Shown piece by piece: positions 10,190-20,165 of a DNA stretch of 64,000 nucleotides. The stretch covers positions 62,001 to 126,000 of the forward strand of contig NW_013657653.1 of NCBI RefSeq assembly GCF_000142905.1, given 5' to 3'. This stretch comes from Thecamonas trahens ATCC 50062. Taxonomy: Eukaryota; Apusozoa; Apusomonadida; Apusomonadidae. The number at the start of each line of letters is the position of its first letter. Within the stretch, counting starts at the first letter, position 1. The position numbers were made by a program, and so were the translations under genes. The notes under the pieces were generated by a model. It ran no database searches and was not told where the DNA came from. It was given only the letters and a program-made list of their open reading frames with translations.

Positions 10190-10768
10190 TCAGGAGACAA
10201 AGTCGAGATGGGCGGTGCGAAGCCAGTCGAGACCCTCGTACAGGCCGTCTCCAGAGAGGCACGAGGTGGCCTGGATGTACCACGGGCGCGTCTCGGCGGC
10301 AAGGCCGAGGGCGGCGGCGATGTCGCTGACCGGCAGCGCGTACGGGAGATCCATCTTGTTGGCCATGATGAGGAGCGGGACGCCGGCGAGCTCGGGTGCG
10401 CCAAGCACGTTGTTGAGCTCGTCGCGGGCCTCGGAGAGGCGGTCGCGGTCGTTGGCATCGATGACGTAGATGAGGCCGCCGAGGTTCTTGTAGTAGTGGC
10501 GCCAGAGCGGGCGGATCTTGTCCTGACCTCCGACGTCCCAGCAGTTGAAGCGGACGCCCTTGAACTCGACCGTCTCGACGTTAAAGCCGATGGTTGGGAT
10601 GGTCGACACGATCTCGCCGAGGCGGAGCTTGTACAGCATGGTCGACTTGCCAGCGGCATCTAGGCCGATCATGGTGATGCGTGCGTCGCGGACGCCCCAC
10701 GACGTGTTGAACAGCTTGCCGATCTTGAGCTTGAACGAGCTGAACATGCGGGTGATCGAGTCAAACAT
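10190..10768 (-). CDS. Arf-family small GTPase, 192 aa
   Basis: GTPase of the Arf/Arl family, acting in membrane traffic. All nucleotide-binding motifs are present: G1 GLDAAGKST, switch region [14 protein letters not shown]3 WDVGGQD, G4 NKMD (Arf1 has NKQD) and G5 TSCLSGDG. The N-terminus is longer than Arf1 and starts [20 protein letters not shown], an amphipathic helix. There is no glycine at position 2, so the usual N-myristoylation is not possible from this start. No GTACG donor lies just upstream that would supply a different first exon, although a TCCGTAG sequence before the ATG may be a 5' UTR acceptor. Between Arf1-type and Arl-type I cannot decide. The family call is firm. Confidence 0.93.
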   Translation of the reverse strand: MFDSITRMFSSFKLKIGKLFNTSWGVRDARITMIGLDAAGKSTMLYKLRLGEIVSTIPTIGFNVETVEFKGVRFNCWDVGGQDKIRPLWRHYYKNLGGLIYVIDANDRDRLSEARDELNNVLGAPELAGVPLLIMANKMDLPYALPVSDIAAALGLAAETRPWYIQATSCLSGDGLYEGLDWLRTAHLDFVS

Positions 10769-11019
10769 TTTGCCTACGGAGTAAGAGTAGCTTGTTGGTT
10801 GTTGGTTGTGTGCCGGCTGGCAATGACGTGCGTGGCGGCGTCGAGGCGCCGGGTTTTGAGGAGATGGCTGAAAAAAAGGCAGCGGTCGGCGTCGTCGCTC
10901 GGCTGGTCTACACAACTGCGCCGAACACTGCTTCCTCAACAACCACATGGAAGCTCCGCCGCACCCGCGCAACCACAACACACAGCATCACACACAGAGG
11001 GTTCAAGTCAACGCACCGT

Positions 11020-12649
11020 TTAAAGGTTGATGACACGGGAGAGCTTCTGCACCCGGTTGAGGAGCAGGTCACCCTGCTTAATGGTCTGCTGGTAGAGCGA
11101 GTTCTTCGAGTCGGAGCGGGTGGTGTAGATGGTGCCCGAGACGGCGTCGATGGAGCAGTGGACCCGGCCCGACGCAACAAAGCGCGAGAGCTCACGGTCA
11201 ATAAACTCAGCGGTGACCCCAAACTGAGCCGCCATCGACTCCATGGTGACCGAGCGGTACGAGCGCAGGATCTGGTTGTAGGCGCGAATGCGCATCTCGC
11301 GACAGTAGAAGCGGGCGTGCTCGTGCATGTAGCGGTCCTTGGCAAGCTCGTCGCCGAGTGCGGCGAGCGCAACAAAGAACTCGGCGTACTTGCACTCATA
11401 GAGCGCATGGAGAAGGTCGCCGGCGGCGCCGAGCTCCTTCGACACCGACAGCACGTCGGGCGACTGCATGAGCTTGTCCTGCAGATCGACGCGCGGGAGC
11501 TGGAGCGAGCCCATGATGACCGCGTACCGGATGTACGTCGCAAACGGCGCAAGCTCGTACGACGTAAACGTCGCCAGCGTGTCTATATGCAGAGAAATGC
11601 GCGAGGTGAGTGGGGGTAAAGAAGGCAGCAGCACACAAGTACAAAGCCCAGGGGGGCGGAACCAAACCAAGATCAGCGGTTTTGGTAAATAAGATAGTGT
11701 CCTCAGAAACGTCGACAAACGTAATCAGCAGCAGATCTGATTAGTCATCATCTCAAGGTTGGTCCGCAAAAAAAAGTGTTGGGAAACAAAGCAAGTTCGT
11801 ACCAAGGAACAGCTGTGACGACTTGTCGAACGAACGAATCGACATGTTGTACACAGCCTGGTAGGCCATGAGCCTGTTGCGGCGCTCCCAGTCGCCGCCC
11901 TTCTCGGCGAGATCGGCAGCCTCGGGAAGCACACCCGCAAGCAGGACGTGGTCAAGGTAAAAGAGGCCTAGGCGGGCCTTGAGGAAGACAAGATCAAGCT
12001 TGAGGCCCGACCCGACCGTCTTCTCCATGGTGGCATCGATGGCCTCGAGCGAGGCCGTCCGGTCGCCCATGGCCACAAGGGCGAGTGCCTTGCGCTCCAT
12101 GTGGGCCCGGACCTCGACCTCACCCTCGGACTTTTCAGCCTCGGCGATGTCGGCGTCGATAGCCTCGAGCTTGGCCGCATTGGCCTTGGTCAGCGTCGCC
12201 ACCAGTTGGTCGTCCGCATCCCACCCGAGCCGCTCACACACATATGTGTAAAACGGCACCATGCCGTTCTTCTCCACCGCAGCCATGATTTTGGCCTTGG
12301 CCTCTTCATTGCCTGCATCCTGCTCGAGATCGAACAGAGCCTGCGGCAGCTGTACAATACTCGCCAGTTCGGTGTGGGTGAGTCAGAGAGGGGAGAGGAA
12401 AGGGGGGGGGGGCTTGGCCAAGGCGACCGACCGACAAAGAAAAATTCTGAGCGACGCGCCATTTTCATCAATTGATGGACGAAGGCGACCCGCTGCGGGA
12501 GAGCGGGGGGGGAAGGGCGGAGGGTAAGGAGAAGGAACAGCACCAACACCTAGTGGTAGCGGAGATGGGGGGAGGGGGAGGGGGAAGGGGGAGGGGGGGT
12601 TGCGTACGGTCAGGTCCGGGATGTACATCTCCGGAAGCAGCTCGTCCAT
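11020..12649 (-). CDS. PSMD6: 26S proteasome regulatory subunit Rpn7/PSMD6
   Basis: Lid subunit of the 26S proteasome with N-terminal helical repeats and a C-terminal PCI domain. Three exons: 12649-12608 (MDELLPEMYIPDLT), 12349-11803 and 11582-11020, giving 383 aa (human 389). Donors are GTACGC and GTACGA. Exon 2 carries EKGGDWERRNRLMAYQAVYN. Joining to exon 3 gives LFLDTLATFTSYEL, as in the human protein. The C-terminus (KQGDLLLNRVQKLSRVINL) is nearly identical to human PSMD6. The least certain point is the acceptor of intron 1. ACAG before CTGCCGCAG keeps the frame but leaves the protein a few residues short there, and an in-frame stretch just upstream (TELASIVQ) looks homologous yet has no AG before it. 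Confidence 0.95.
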
Positions 12650-13114
12650 GGTTAAAAGGTCTCCTTCAAGCTCGCCGCAGCGATCGAGAAAATGGAGACG
12701 ATTGTTGCTCAGTGAAACTCTGATTGAACTCGAGAAGGTCGCCGCAAGTCAGTCATCGGTTGGATCGACTCATTCCGTCGGCAAAGTCCAGCCGAGTTTG
12801 GCCGAGTTGACACCGAGTTGGACTGAGTCGTCAGCTGCTGGGCTGGTGATGGCTATCATAGCCGGAGAGGACGATTACGTCCAAAAACCCGCTAAAGTGC
12901 TTGAGAAGGGAAGACGGAGAGAAAGAAGGGATGGGGAGGGCATTGGGATGATGGAAACTGCTCGGAGCCGTCCCATCATCACCGCCCAAACACGGCGGCA
13001 ACAGGCGCGACAGCGGGCACAGCGGGCAGGGCCAGGAGGAAGCCAGGACAGACGAGACCACTTGACCAAGTCTACCGCAGGTGGTGGAACCGGGCGAGGG
13101 AGAGAGGCAGGCGG
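12650..13114. promoter_or_regulatory. divergent upstream region, PSMD6 / GTF3C3-like
   Basis: 465 bp between start codons on opposite strands. It contains a repeated GAGTT-type sequence (GCCGAGTTTGGCCGAGTTG near 12791). No other element recognised. Confidence 0.35.
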
Positions 13115-16100
13115 ATGAGTGGGCGGCGGAGCAAGAGCAGGTCCCGCTCCAATACGGCCACGACCACGGGCAAGGCAAGGCGGAGCAGGTCCAAGACAAA
13201 GGCCTCGACCTCGGGCTCGAGGAAGATGACCAAGGCCAGCTTTGCGCTCTTTGACCATTCGTCCGACTCGGATGAAGTGGCCAACGATGACGACTTTGCG
13301 TCGTCAGACGATGACGGCCGTGCACCAGGCGGCGATGCCGATGACGATGACGACAGGAAAGGCAACTCATCATCGTCGTACGACGACGACGATGACGATG
13401 ACGGCTCGTTGGGATCAATCGACGACGACGACTCGGACTCGGAGTCCTCGTCAGCGGCCTCGTCGTCCACATCGTCCAGTACGGGGCAGAAAGGAAGAGG
13501 CGGTAGGCCGGCGAGGCTGGCGAGGTCAGGCAGGTCGGGACCCACCGAGTCGCTGGCGGCGGCGGCGGCGACAGCGGCGGCGGCGCGGCGCGGCGGATCG
13601 TGGGAAGCGACAATGGCGGCGAGAGCACAGCGCAAAGCGCGGCGGGCGCGGATTTTTGGCCGCGGTGCAGACGATGTGTACACACAGCGACGCATCGGGA
13701 GGGATGACTTTCGGATGCGTGGCGACGGCTCGGCCTCGGGCTCGATGAGTGACGACGAGAGCGGGAGCAACGACGAGATGGCGAGGGCGGTCGATTTGGA
13801 GAGCGAAATTCGAGGAATGAGCCGCCGCCAGCAGAGCCGGGCCCGGAACCAGGCTGCTGTGGGCTCCAAGCCCAAGTACAAGCCCGAGGTTGAGGCCAAG
13901 CTTGCCACCGCAAACGCCGCGTTTGGCGACGGGCGGTACGCCGATGCAGGCACGGCGCTGCAGCGAGCGATCCAGCTTGATCCCAAGTGCGTGACAGCAT
14001 ACACGTTGCTTGCGCTCGTCCGCGAGCATCTCGGCAAGCACGACCATGCTGCTCGTTTCTACATGCTTGCCGCCGACATCCAGAGCAACGACGCCAGCAT
14101 GTGGCTGCTCGCGGCGTCCAAGATGCAGGATGTGGCTCAGGGCATGGAGCCCGGCCCAGTCCGCACCGCCTTTCTGGAGCAGGCTGTCAATGCCTTTGCC
14201 ACCGCCGACGAGCTGGCCAGAAGCCACGAGCACCGGATGCACCGCGGCGCCATGCTCCACGAGATCGGAAACTCGCCGCGGCCGCCGACGTGCTGGCTGC
14301 CGAGTACGCTGACGTGGCGGCGTCCAGCGCCGACATCGCCAGCCACCTCACCGTCCTCTCGCTCCTTGTGCCGTCGCTGGAGCATGTCGGTGACTCGAGG
14401 CGGCTGGTGTCGGTGCTGGAGAAGTTTGCTGGCGTGCTGGCAAGCGCGGCAGCTCGCGGTGTAGCACCAGCCATGGCCTCGTCATACCTGACCAAGCTTG
14501 TGCTCCTCTACGTCCGCCAGAGCCGGTTTGCCGACGCGCGAGCCATTCTCCGCGACCATCTCGACACGCCGAGCCATATCGGTGGCCTCGAGTCACGTCC
14601 GCTCGAGCTGCGAGTTGTGGCTGGCATTGTGGCGCTGTTTGAGGGCGAGCGTGCAAGCGCCGAGCAGGAGTTTACCGCCCTGCTCGAGCGCGACGCCGCC
14701 GACTATGCCGACCTTTACCAACTTGTCGCCGATGCCTTCTTTGACCTCAAGATGTTCGCCGAGGCCGCGAAAGTGTACTCGAAGCTCGTCGACGTGGTCA
14801 TGGACGAGAGCGAGGACCCGACGTCGCAGCACATCTTTACACGACACGCCGAGTCGCTGGCGCGGGTGGCGACTACCGTCAACGACGCCATCTCAGTCTA
14901 CCATGGCCTCCATCAGCGCCAGCCAGACAATGTCAACGTAGCTGTCTCGCTCGTCGAATTGCTCCGCAACGCGGCGGCCAACGCCGCCGCTGCCGAGTCG
15001 GGCGAGTCGAGCGATGACGATGATGACGCCGCCGACGTTCTGCTTGCGCGCGCAACCGCAGTCATCGACAAGGTCCTCCGCACGCGGCGCGCAGCCCAGT
15101 TCCGGGCCAACCGGCTCGGCACCGGCATGAGCACCGGGACCGGCGCTGCAGCCGACGACGACCCGAGCACACTGCGCAAGTCGATGCTCCAGCACGTGCG
15201 GCTGTTGCTGCACAAGGCCGAGCTCGACCTCACTGCCGGGCGCCACCACGAGTACAACGGCATGCTGCGCCCGATCCTTGCGACGGCGCTCAAGCACGAC
15301 CCACTGTTTGGATTTCCCAGCGAGGCTACCGGGCACGGCGGCGGAAGCACGGTCCGCGGCGGCGACGACTCGGTCTTTGCCACGCTGGAGACGTTTGCCA
15401 ACTCGGAGCTGTTGGTCCGGCAGGGCCCGCCGCGGGTGGTAGCGCCGATTTCGGACATTTGCCCGCCGGTTCAGATCATGGAGCACGTGACCAACGTGGC
15501 CAAGCTTCTGTTCAACGAGTACCTCGCCTCACAAGAGGGCGCAGTGCTGAAGGAGGCCTTTGCCATGGTCTTGGTCCTCCTCGGAGCGGAATCGCGGCTG
15601 CGGACCAAGGCGCTGTCGACAGCGCGCGACGGGAGTCTGGCAAGCGGAGAGGCCAGCGGCGACGGCGAGGCCATCTTTGACAAGCTCATCGACCGGCTCC
15701 GGGTCTTGCTTATCACGCTCGGTGGCATGCTCGATGAGCACGCAGCGGTGGCGGCGCAGGCGCGGACGCTGGTGTCATCGCGGCCAACGGTGACGGGGCA
15801 AATTTGGGATCAGTACCTGGTGGCAGCGCTGCGGTCGGGTGAATTCTTCACCCTCTGCAGCGACCTGCGCATCCTGGCGCAGGTTGTCCCGGATCATGTG
15901 CCGCTCCACCTCGCGCACGCGCACACACTGATGGCGGCTGGCGATGTGGCCAAGGCGGCGTCAGCGTATCTCTCGACCCGTGCCGTGTGGGAGCACGGCG
16001 CAGACTCGGACCCAAAGGCCCAGACTGTGCTTGACCTCTGCACCGCTGCGTCAATGGTCCAGCTCGCCGTCCTGCCGGAGACGTCAGACCCGGCGACGGC

Positions 16101-16491
16101 GATGGTGATGGCGACCGCGTATCTGCGGTCGTACTACGAGCGAGAGCGGATGGCGCCGGACCCGATGGGCGCGCGCTTTGTCGAGGCTGCCTACAACATC
16201 GGCCGCGCTTTTCACCACGTTCAGCTGTACTCGCTCGCCCTGCCGGCGTACGAGGCTGCCCTTGAGCCTCTCACCATCCTTCTCGACTGGCTCGATAGCG
16301 TCGACACCGAGGCTGTCTGCGGCGATGTGGCCGCCATTCACGCCAACGCCTTCCGTGCACGGCTTTGGACTCTTCGGAGGAAGACCGGTCTCAACATCTG
16401 CGCTGTTCACGAGTCGCTCCACAACCCGGCCCTTGCCCGGGCCGTCTTTGCCCGCCACTGCCTCATCAGGCCAGGATCGTCCGTGCTCTAG
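13115..16491 (+). CDS. GTF3C3: TFIIIC subunit GTF3C3/Tfc4-like TPR protein, one frameshift
   Basis: TFIIIC tau131/102-kDa subunit candidate, which helps recruit TFIIIB to RNA polymerase III genes. The N-terminal 240 residues are basic then very acidic/Ser-rich (DDDDDRKGNSSSSYDD). TPR repeats follow (YADAGTALQRAIQLDPKCVT, LGKHDHAARFYMLAADIQ), the family's layout. The C-terminal NIGRAFHHVQLYSLALPAYE matches the conserved GRAFHQLGL-type repeat of GTF3C3. The frame changes once near 14266. Upstream reads RMHRGAMLHEIG, and downstream, in a frame one base back, LAAAADVLAAEYADVA. No GT/AG pair fits there. One missing base in GGAAAC would give about 1125 aa. Family assignment rests on TPR pattern and overall layout, so another TPR protein remains possible. 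Confidence 0.72.
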
Positions 16492-16715
16492 CCCACCTCC
16501 CACCCACAAGAGCAACGTAACTGTCATTCCCTTAACTACACGAGTAGGCAAACGCATCTGACTGATTTGATTGTCATCCATCTGACCAACCAGTCGGCGG
16601 TGGCCTTCGTTTCGTCGGCCGATGGGGTCACGGCCCGTCAAGCCAGCCAAAGACCAAGCCAGCCGGGTAGCCACCGACACCAACAGCGGCACTCGTCGCG
16701 CTCACTCTGCCCACC

Positions 16716-17978
16716 ATGGTACGCAACACAAGCCAGAGTAGCCTAACCTTCCCCGCACAATCTTTCCCATAGTGCTATGACATACGGCATAATAATGAGG
16801 GTACGAGACGGGANNNNNNNNNNNNNNNNNNNNNNNNNNNNNNNNNNNNNNNNNNNNNNNNNNNNNNNNNNNNNNNNNNNNNNNNNNNNNNNNNNNNNNN
16901 NNNNNNNNNNNNNNNNNNNNNNNNNNNNNNNNNNNNNNNNNNNNNNNNNNNNNNNNNNNNNNNNNNNNNNNNNNNNNNNNNNNNNNNNNNNNNNNNNNNN
17001 NNNNNNNNNNNNNNNNNNNNNNNNNNNNNNNNNNNNNNNNNNNNNNNNNNNNNNNNNNNNNNNNNNNNNNNNNNTCCCCACCTCCCTTCCTCGTCCTCTC
17101 TCCCCCTCCCCCTCCCCTCCCTCCTCTCTCTCTCTCTCTCTCTCTCCCTCTCTCCCTCTCCCCCTTCCGTCCTCCCTACGGCCGCATTGTCCCCCTTCCC
17201 CCTCCCTCCCCTTCCTCCCTCCCCGCATCACTCACATGGTGTGGCCACTCTATGACAGAGCATCATGACGTACAATGGCGCCGCCATCATCGCCATGAAG
17301 TACGTGAACAGGACGATGATAAGGGTGTGAGGGTGGGGGGAGGAGAAGGTGATAGTGTGCGGGGGGTGACTCATCATGTGTGGCGTGGTGCGCAGGGGCA
17401 AGGACTGCGTGGCGATCGCGTCGGATACCCGGCTGGGCATCCAGGCAATGACGGTGGCGACGGACTTCCAGAAGGTCTTCAAAATCCACGACTACCTGTA
17501 TCTGGGCATGGCCGGGCTTGCGACGGACGTGCAGACGCTGGACGCACTGTTCCAGTTCAAACACAACATGTTTGCGCTCCGGGAGAACCGCAACATGTCG
17601 CCGTCAGCCTTTCTGGCGATGGTCTCTTCGACGCTGTACTCGAAGCGGTTTGGCCCGTACTTTGTGGAGCCTGTTGTGGCCGGCCTCACGGTCAAGCCTG
17701 ACGGAAGCGTGGAGCCGTACGTGGGCGGCACCGACCTGATCGGCTGCATCTCATCACCGGATGGCTTTGCCGTCTCGGGCACCATGTCCGAGGCCCTCTA
17801 CGGTCCGTGCGAGTCGATGTACAAGCCCGATCTCGAGCCTGAGGACCTGTTCGAGACCATCTCGCAGTGCATGCTCGCCGGCGTCGACCGCGACGCTGTC
17901 TCGGGCTGGGGCGTCGTCGTCCACATCATCACCAAGGACGAGGTCATCACACGCCACCTCAAGAACCGCATGGACTAG
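16716..17978 (+). CDS. PSMB3: 20S proteasome subunit beta-3 (PSMB3)
   Basis: Non-catalytic beta ring subunit of the 20S proteasome. Three exons: 16716-16718 (only the ATG), 17259-17299 (SIMTYNGAAIIAM) and 17396-17978, giving 208 aa (human 205). Donors are GTACGC and GTACGT. The spliced start M-S-I-M-T-Y-N-G-A-A matches MSIMSYNGGAV of human PSMB3. Then come GKDCVAIASDTRLGIQA, GLATDVQTL, KRFGPYFVEPVVAGL, LFETISQCMLAGVDRDAVSG and the final LKNRMD. As in all beta-3 subunits there is no propeptide or N-terminal catalytic threonine. Intron 1 spans the 261-base N gap and a CT-rich tract. It is convergent with eL33. Confidence 0.95.
16814..17074. other. assembly gap (261 N) within PSMB3 intron 1
   Basis: Run of N. 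The right flank is a long C/T-rich low-complexity tract, including (CT)n at about 17128-17150, which probably caused the gap. Confidence 1.
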
Positions 17979-18174
17979 ACATGGCTGACGCACTGCTGCG
18001 CGATGAAATGAACTCTGATTGGCGTTAGACTGGCAAGGACCTCGCCTTGGGGGTGTGGGAGGTAGGGAGAGCACGGATCGTCGGAGCCAGCGAGTCTCTA
18101 CACAATACAGAGCGGGTGTGTGTGGAGCCGATTGCGTTGCGTGCGTGGGATCTCTTGATTCCGTTGGACTTTAC

Positions 18175-18905
18175 TCAGATGTTCGACGGGAAGAGCATGA
18201 CGCGGACGGGGGCGCCGAACGAGCGGGGCGGGAGGTTGCGCTTGAACTTGGCGCGGACAAGGCCAGAGTTGCCGTGCGGGCGGGTGATCTTGCCCCAGAT
18301 GTAGCGGGTGGTCGAGCCCTTGAGGTCCTTCTTCTCGCCCTTGTAGACGTACGCGACGCGCTTGCCAACGTAGAAGTTGGTGGCCTTGCGGGTGTTGCAG
18401 CCCTCAAGCTTGAGGAGCGAGGTGTGCGGGTAGTGGACAACCTTGGACCTACAGTAACCATGCCAATGCCAGCGTATGCGTGAGTGTGGCTCGTGTGGTA
18501 GGCGGGGGGGAGGGGGGGGGGACGGGGCGGGGGAGGAGGTGAAAATGACAAAGTGGGGGAACGGGTGATCACCAGCTGGCCAATGGTGAGCCTCGGTCGA
18601 GTGGGAAGGGGGGGGGGGCCGGGTCGGCACGCGCTGGCGCGACGAGAGAGAGCAAGACGGAGCGAGGACAGCAGATGGGGGAGGCAATGGGCATAAACAC
18701 TGGGTTGACGAGTACAATGACCACAGCAGCGGCGTGTGGTAGAGGGAGGAAGTAGCGAGGGAGAGCGGGAGAGAGAGGGGAGGAGAAGGAGGGGAAGGGG
18801 GGAGGACAAAGTCATACAAAAATGGGAGGGGGAAGAAGGGACGTACCGCTTGTAGCCAACGTGGACAGCCTTGACGTAAGTGCTGTAGTGGGGTAGCACG
18901 GACAT
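18175..18905 (-). CDS. RPL35A: 60S ribosomal protein eL33 (RPL35A)
   Basis: Large-subunit ribosomal protein. Two exons: 18905-18847 ([19 protein letters not shown]) and 18448-18175, donor GTACGT, acceptor TGTAG, phase restored by CG + G to an Arg codon. Total 110 aa, matching the family length. Exon 2 carries [48 protein letters not shown] and the C-terminal [10 protein letters not shown] (human IRVMLYPSRI). The N-terminal GYKR shared with human confirms the junction. The intron is G-rich on the plus strand. Confidence 0.95.
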
Positions 18906-20165
18906 AGAGCAATGATGTGAGTCTGTTCGATGGTCTGTATCTCTTCTCCCTTGCCCATACCAGCTGTGTATGAGCCCCCTAGGCGGTGGTCGGTGATGGC
19001 CGAACACCCAAATTAATGGTCGGGTCGAGGCCGAGGCCAGGCCGACTTTGGGAGCGGAGCACAGGGGGGACAGACACTCTTACACGAGCACCAGAAGGTC
19101 AACGATGTGCGCACCAAGCGTAGACACCTCATATACCCTACTGGAGCGTGCTCGCTCACTTGTGCTTCGCTGTGGCGAGGCCGAGAGGATGGCGGACGAG
19201 CCGACAAAGGCAGTCCTCAGCCCATTTTCTCTCCCTCGCTCCCATCCCACCGCCACCCCCAAGGAGACGAGGACTACCTTGGAGGCAACCAAGCACAAGC
19301 TAAGATATCAAGCGCATGCGTGGGTACCTCCAGTACGATAGGCACTCATACTACTTGGTCGTGGCTGCTGTCAACTCTCTCACTCCCTTTGTCTCATCCT
19401 CTCACGTACCGCGGCATTGTGTGTGCTGTGTGAAGTGTTGCGATGGTCGGTTCATTCGCCAGCGAACGAAAGACCGAACGATTTCCTCCCGCCAACTCAA
19501 ACGCCACCGCCGCCAACCCGCTCACTGACCTCGAGTCGAACAAGGTAAAGGGCGGCGAGGCGTCCGATTCTACGCTCAAGGTCTGCAGTCTGTGCGAGTA
19601 CTTGTAGTTGAGGATGCGATCATTAGCTCGCTCCACCTGCAGCAGTGTATGCGATCGTGCAAGCTTCCACAGCTGGTGATCATGGCTAAGAGCATGCCAC
19701 TGGCGCCTGTGTCGCCTTTGCCTGGCGTGCCAGACGCACCATGGCGCGAGCATGATGCGTTTCCCAGGCAACTACTATGGCTGCACACCTCATTTCCGAG
19801 TTGTATGCGTGTGACGGGCGGCGGAATAATGATTAGAGGTCATTGATGCGAAGAGCCATGCACAGCGATGGTGTGGGGAGTTGGGCCGGGCGGGACGGGA
19901 GGGGTCCGCAGCTGGGCCTAGATGCCGAACCCCGATGCCACCAAGGTCCGCTCATGATTGGCAGCAGGACAGGTGATGAACATGTTCGGATATAGATGGT
20001 GGTTGGTGGTGGGCTATGATGGGAAGCGTGGATGGCAGCGATGATGCTAAAGTGTCCCCCAGCAAGTACGGTGCTTGATGGTGGGGGGGAGGCGGAGTCG
20101 GCGCGAGCTAGAGTGGACAAAGGCGACGGCGAGGGCAACACCCGACTCTTTGAGGCATACGTATC
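18906..20165. other. intergenic, 1.26 kb, with one small ORF
   Basis: Upstream regions of eL33 (minus) and PSMD11 (plus). Apart from the small ORF at 19443-19607 I see no supported gene. Confidence 0.45.
19443..19607 (+). CDS. possible small ORF, 54 aa
   Basis: Starts MVGSFASERKTERFPP and ends KVCSLCEYL. The codon pattern is weakly coding-like and nothing was recognised. A short exon at 19316-19332 (ATG CGT GGG TAC CTC CA, then GTACGA) could splice to the CCAG at about 19470 in the same frame, giving an alternative N-terminus. It may be a real small gene or chance. Confidence 0.25.
   Translation: MVGSFASERKTERFPPANSNATAANPLTDLESNKVKGGEASDSTLKVCSLCEYL

Noticed and set aside
12831-14000. 389-codon minus ORF opposite the GTF3C3-like gene
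   Set aside because: Complement of acidic Asp/Ser codons, giving Arg/His/Ser-rich text without homology.
16780-16812. Possible extra PSMB3 exon (ATGACATACGGC... then GTACGA) next to the N gap
   Set aside because: It would add residues not present in any beta-3 subunit. The ATG-only exon plus exon 2 already gives the family N-terminus.
19592-19846. Start MRVLVVEDAIIS resembling a response-regulator receiver
   Set aside because: Only the first dozen residues fit. The phosphoacceptor Asp and later motifs are absent, so it is a chance match.
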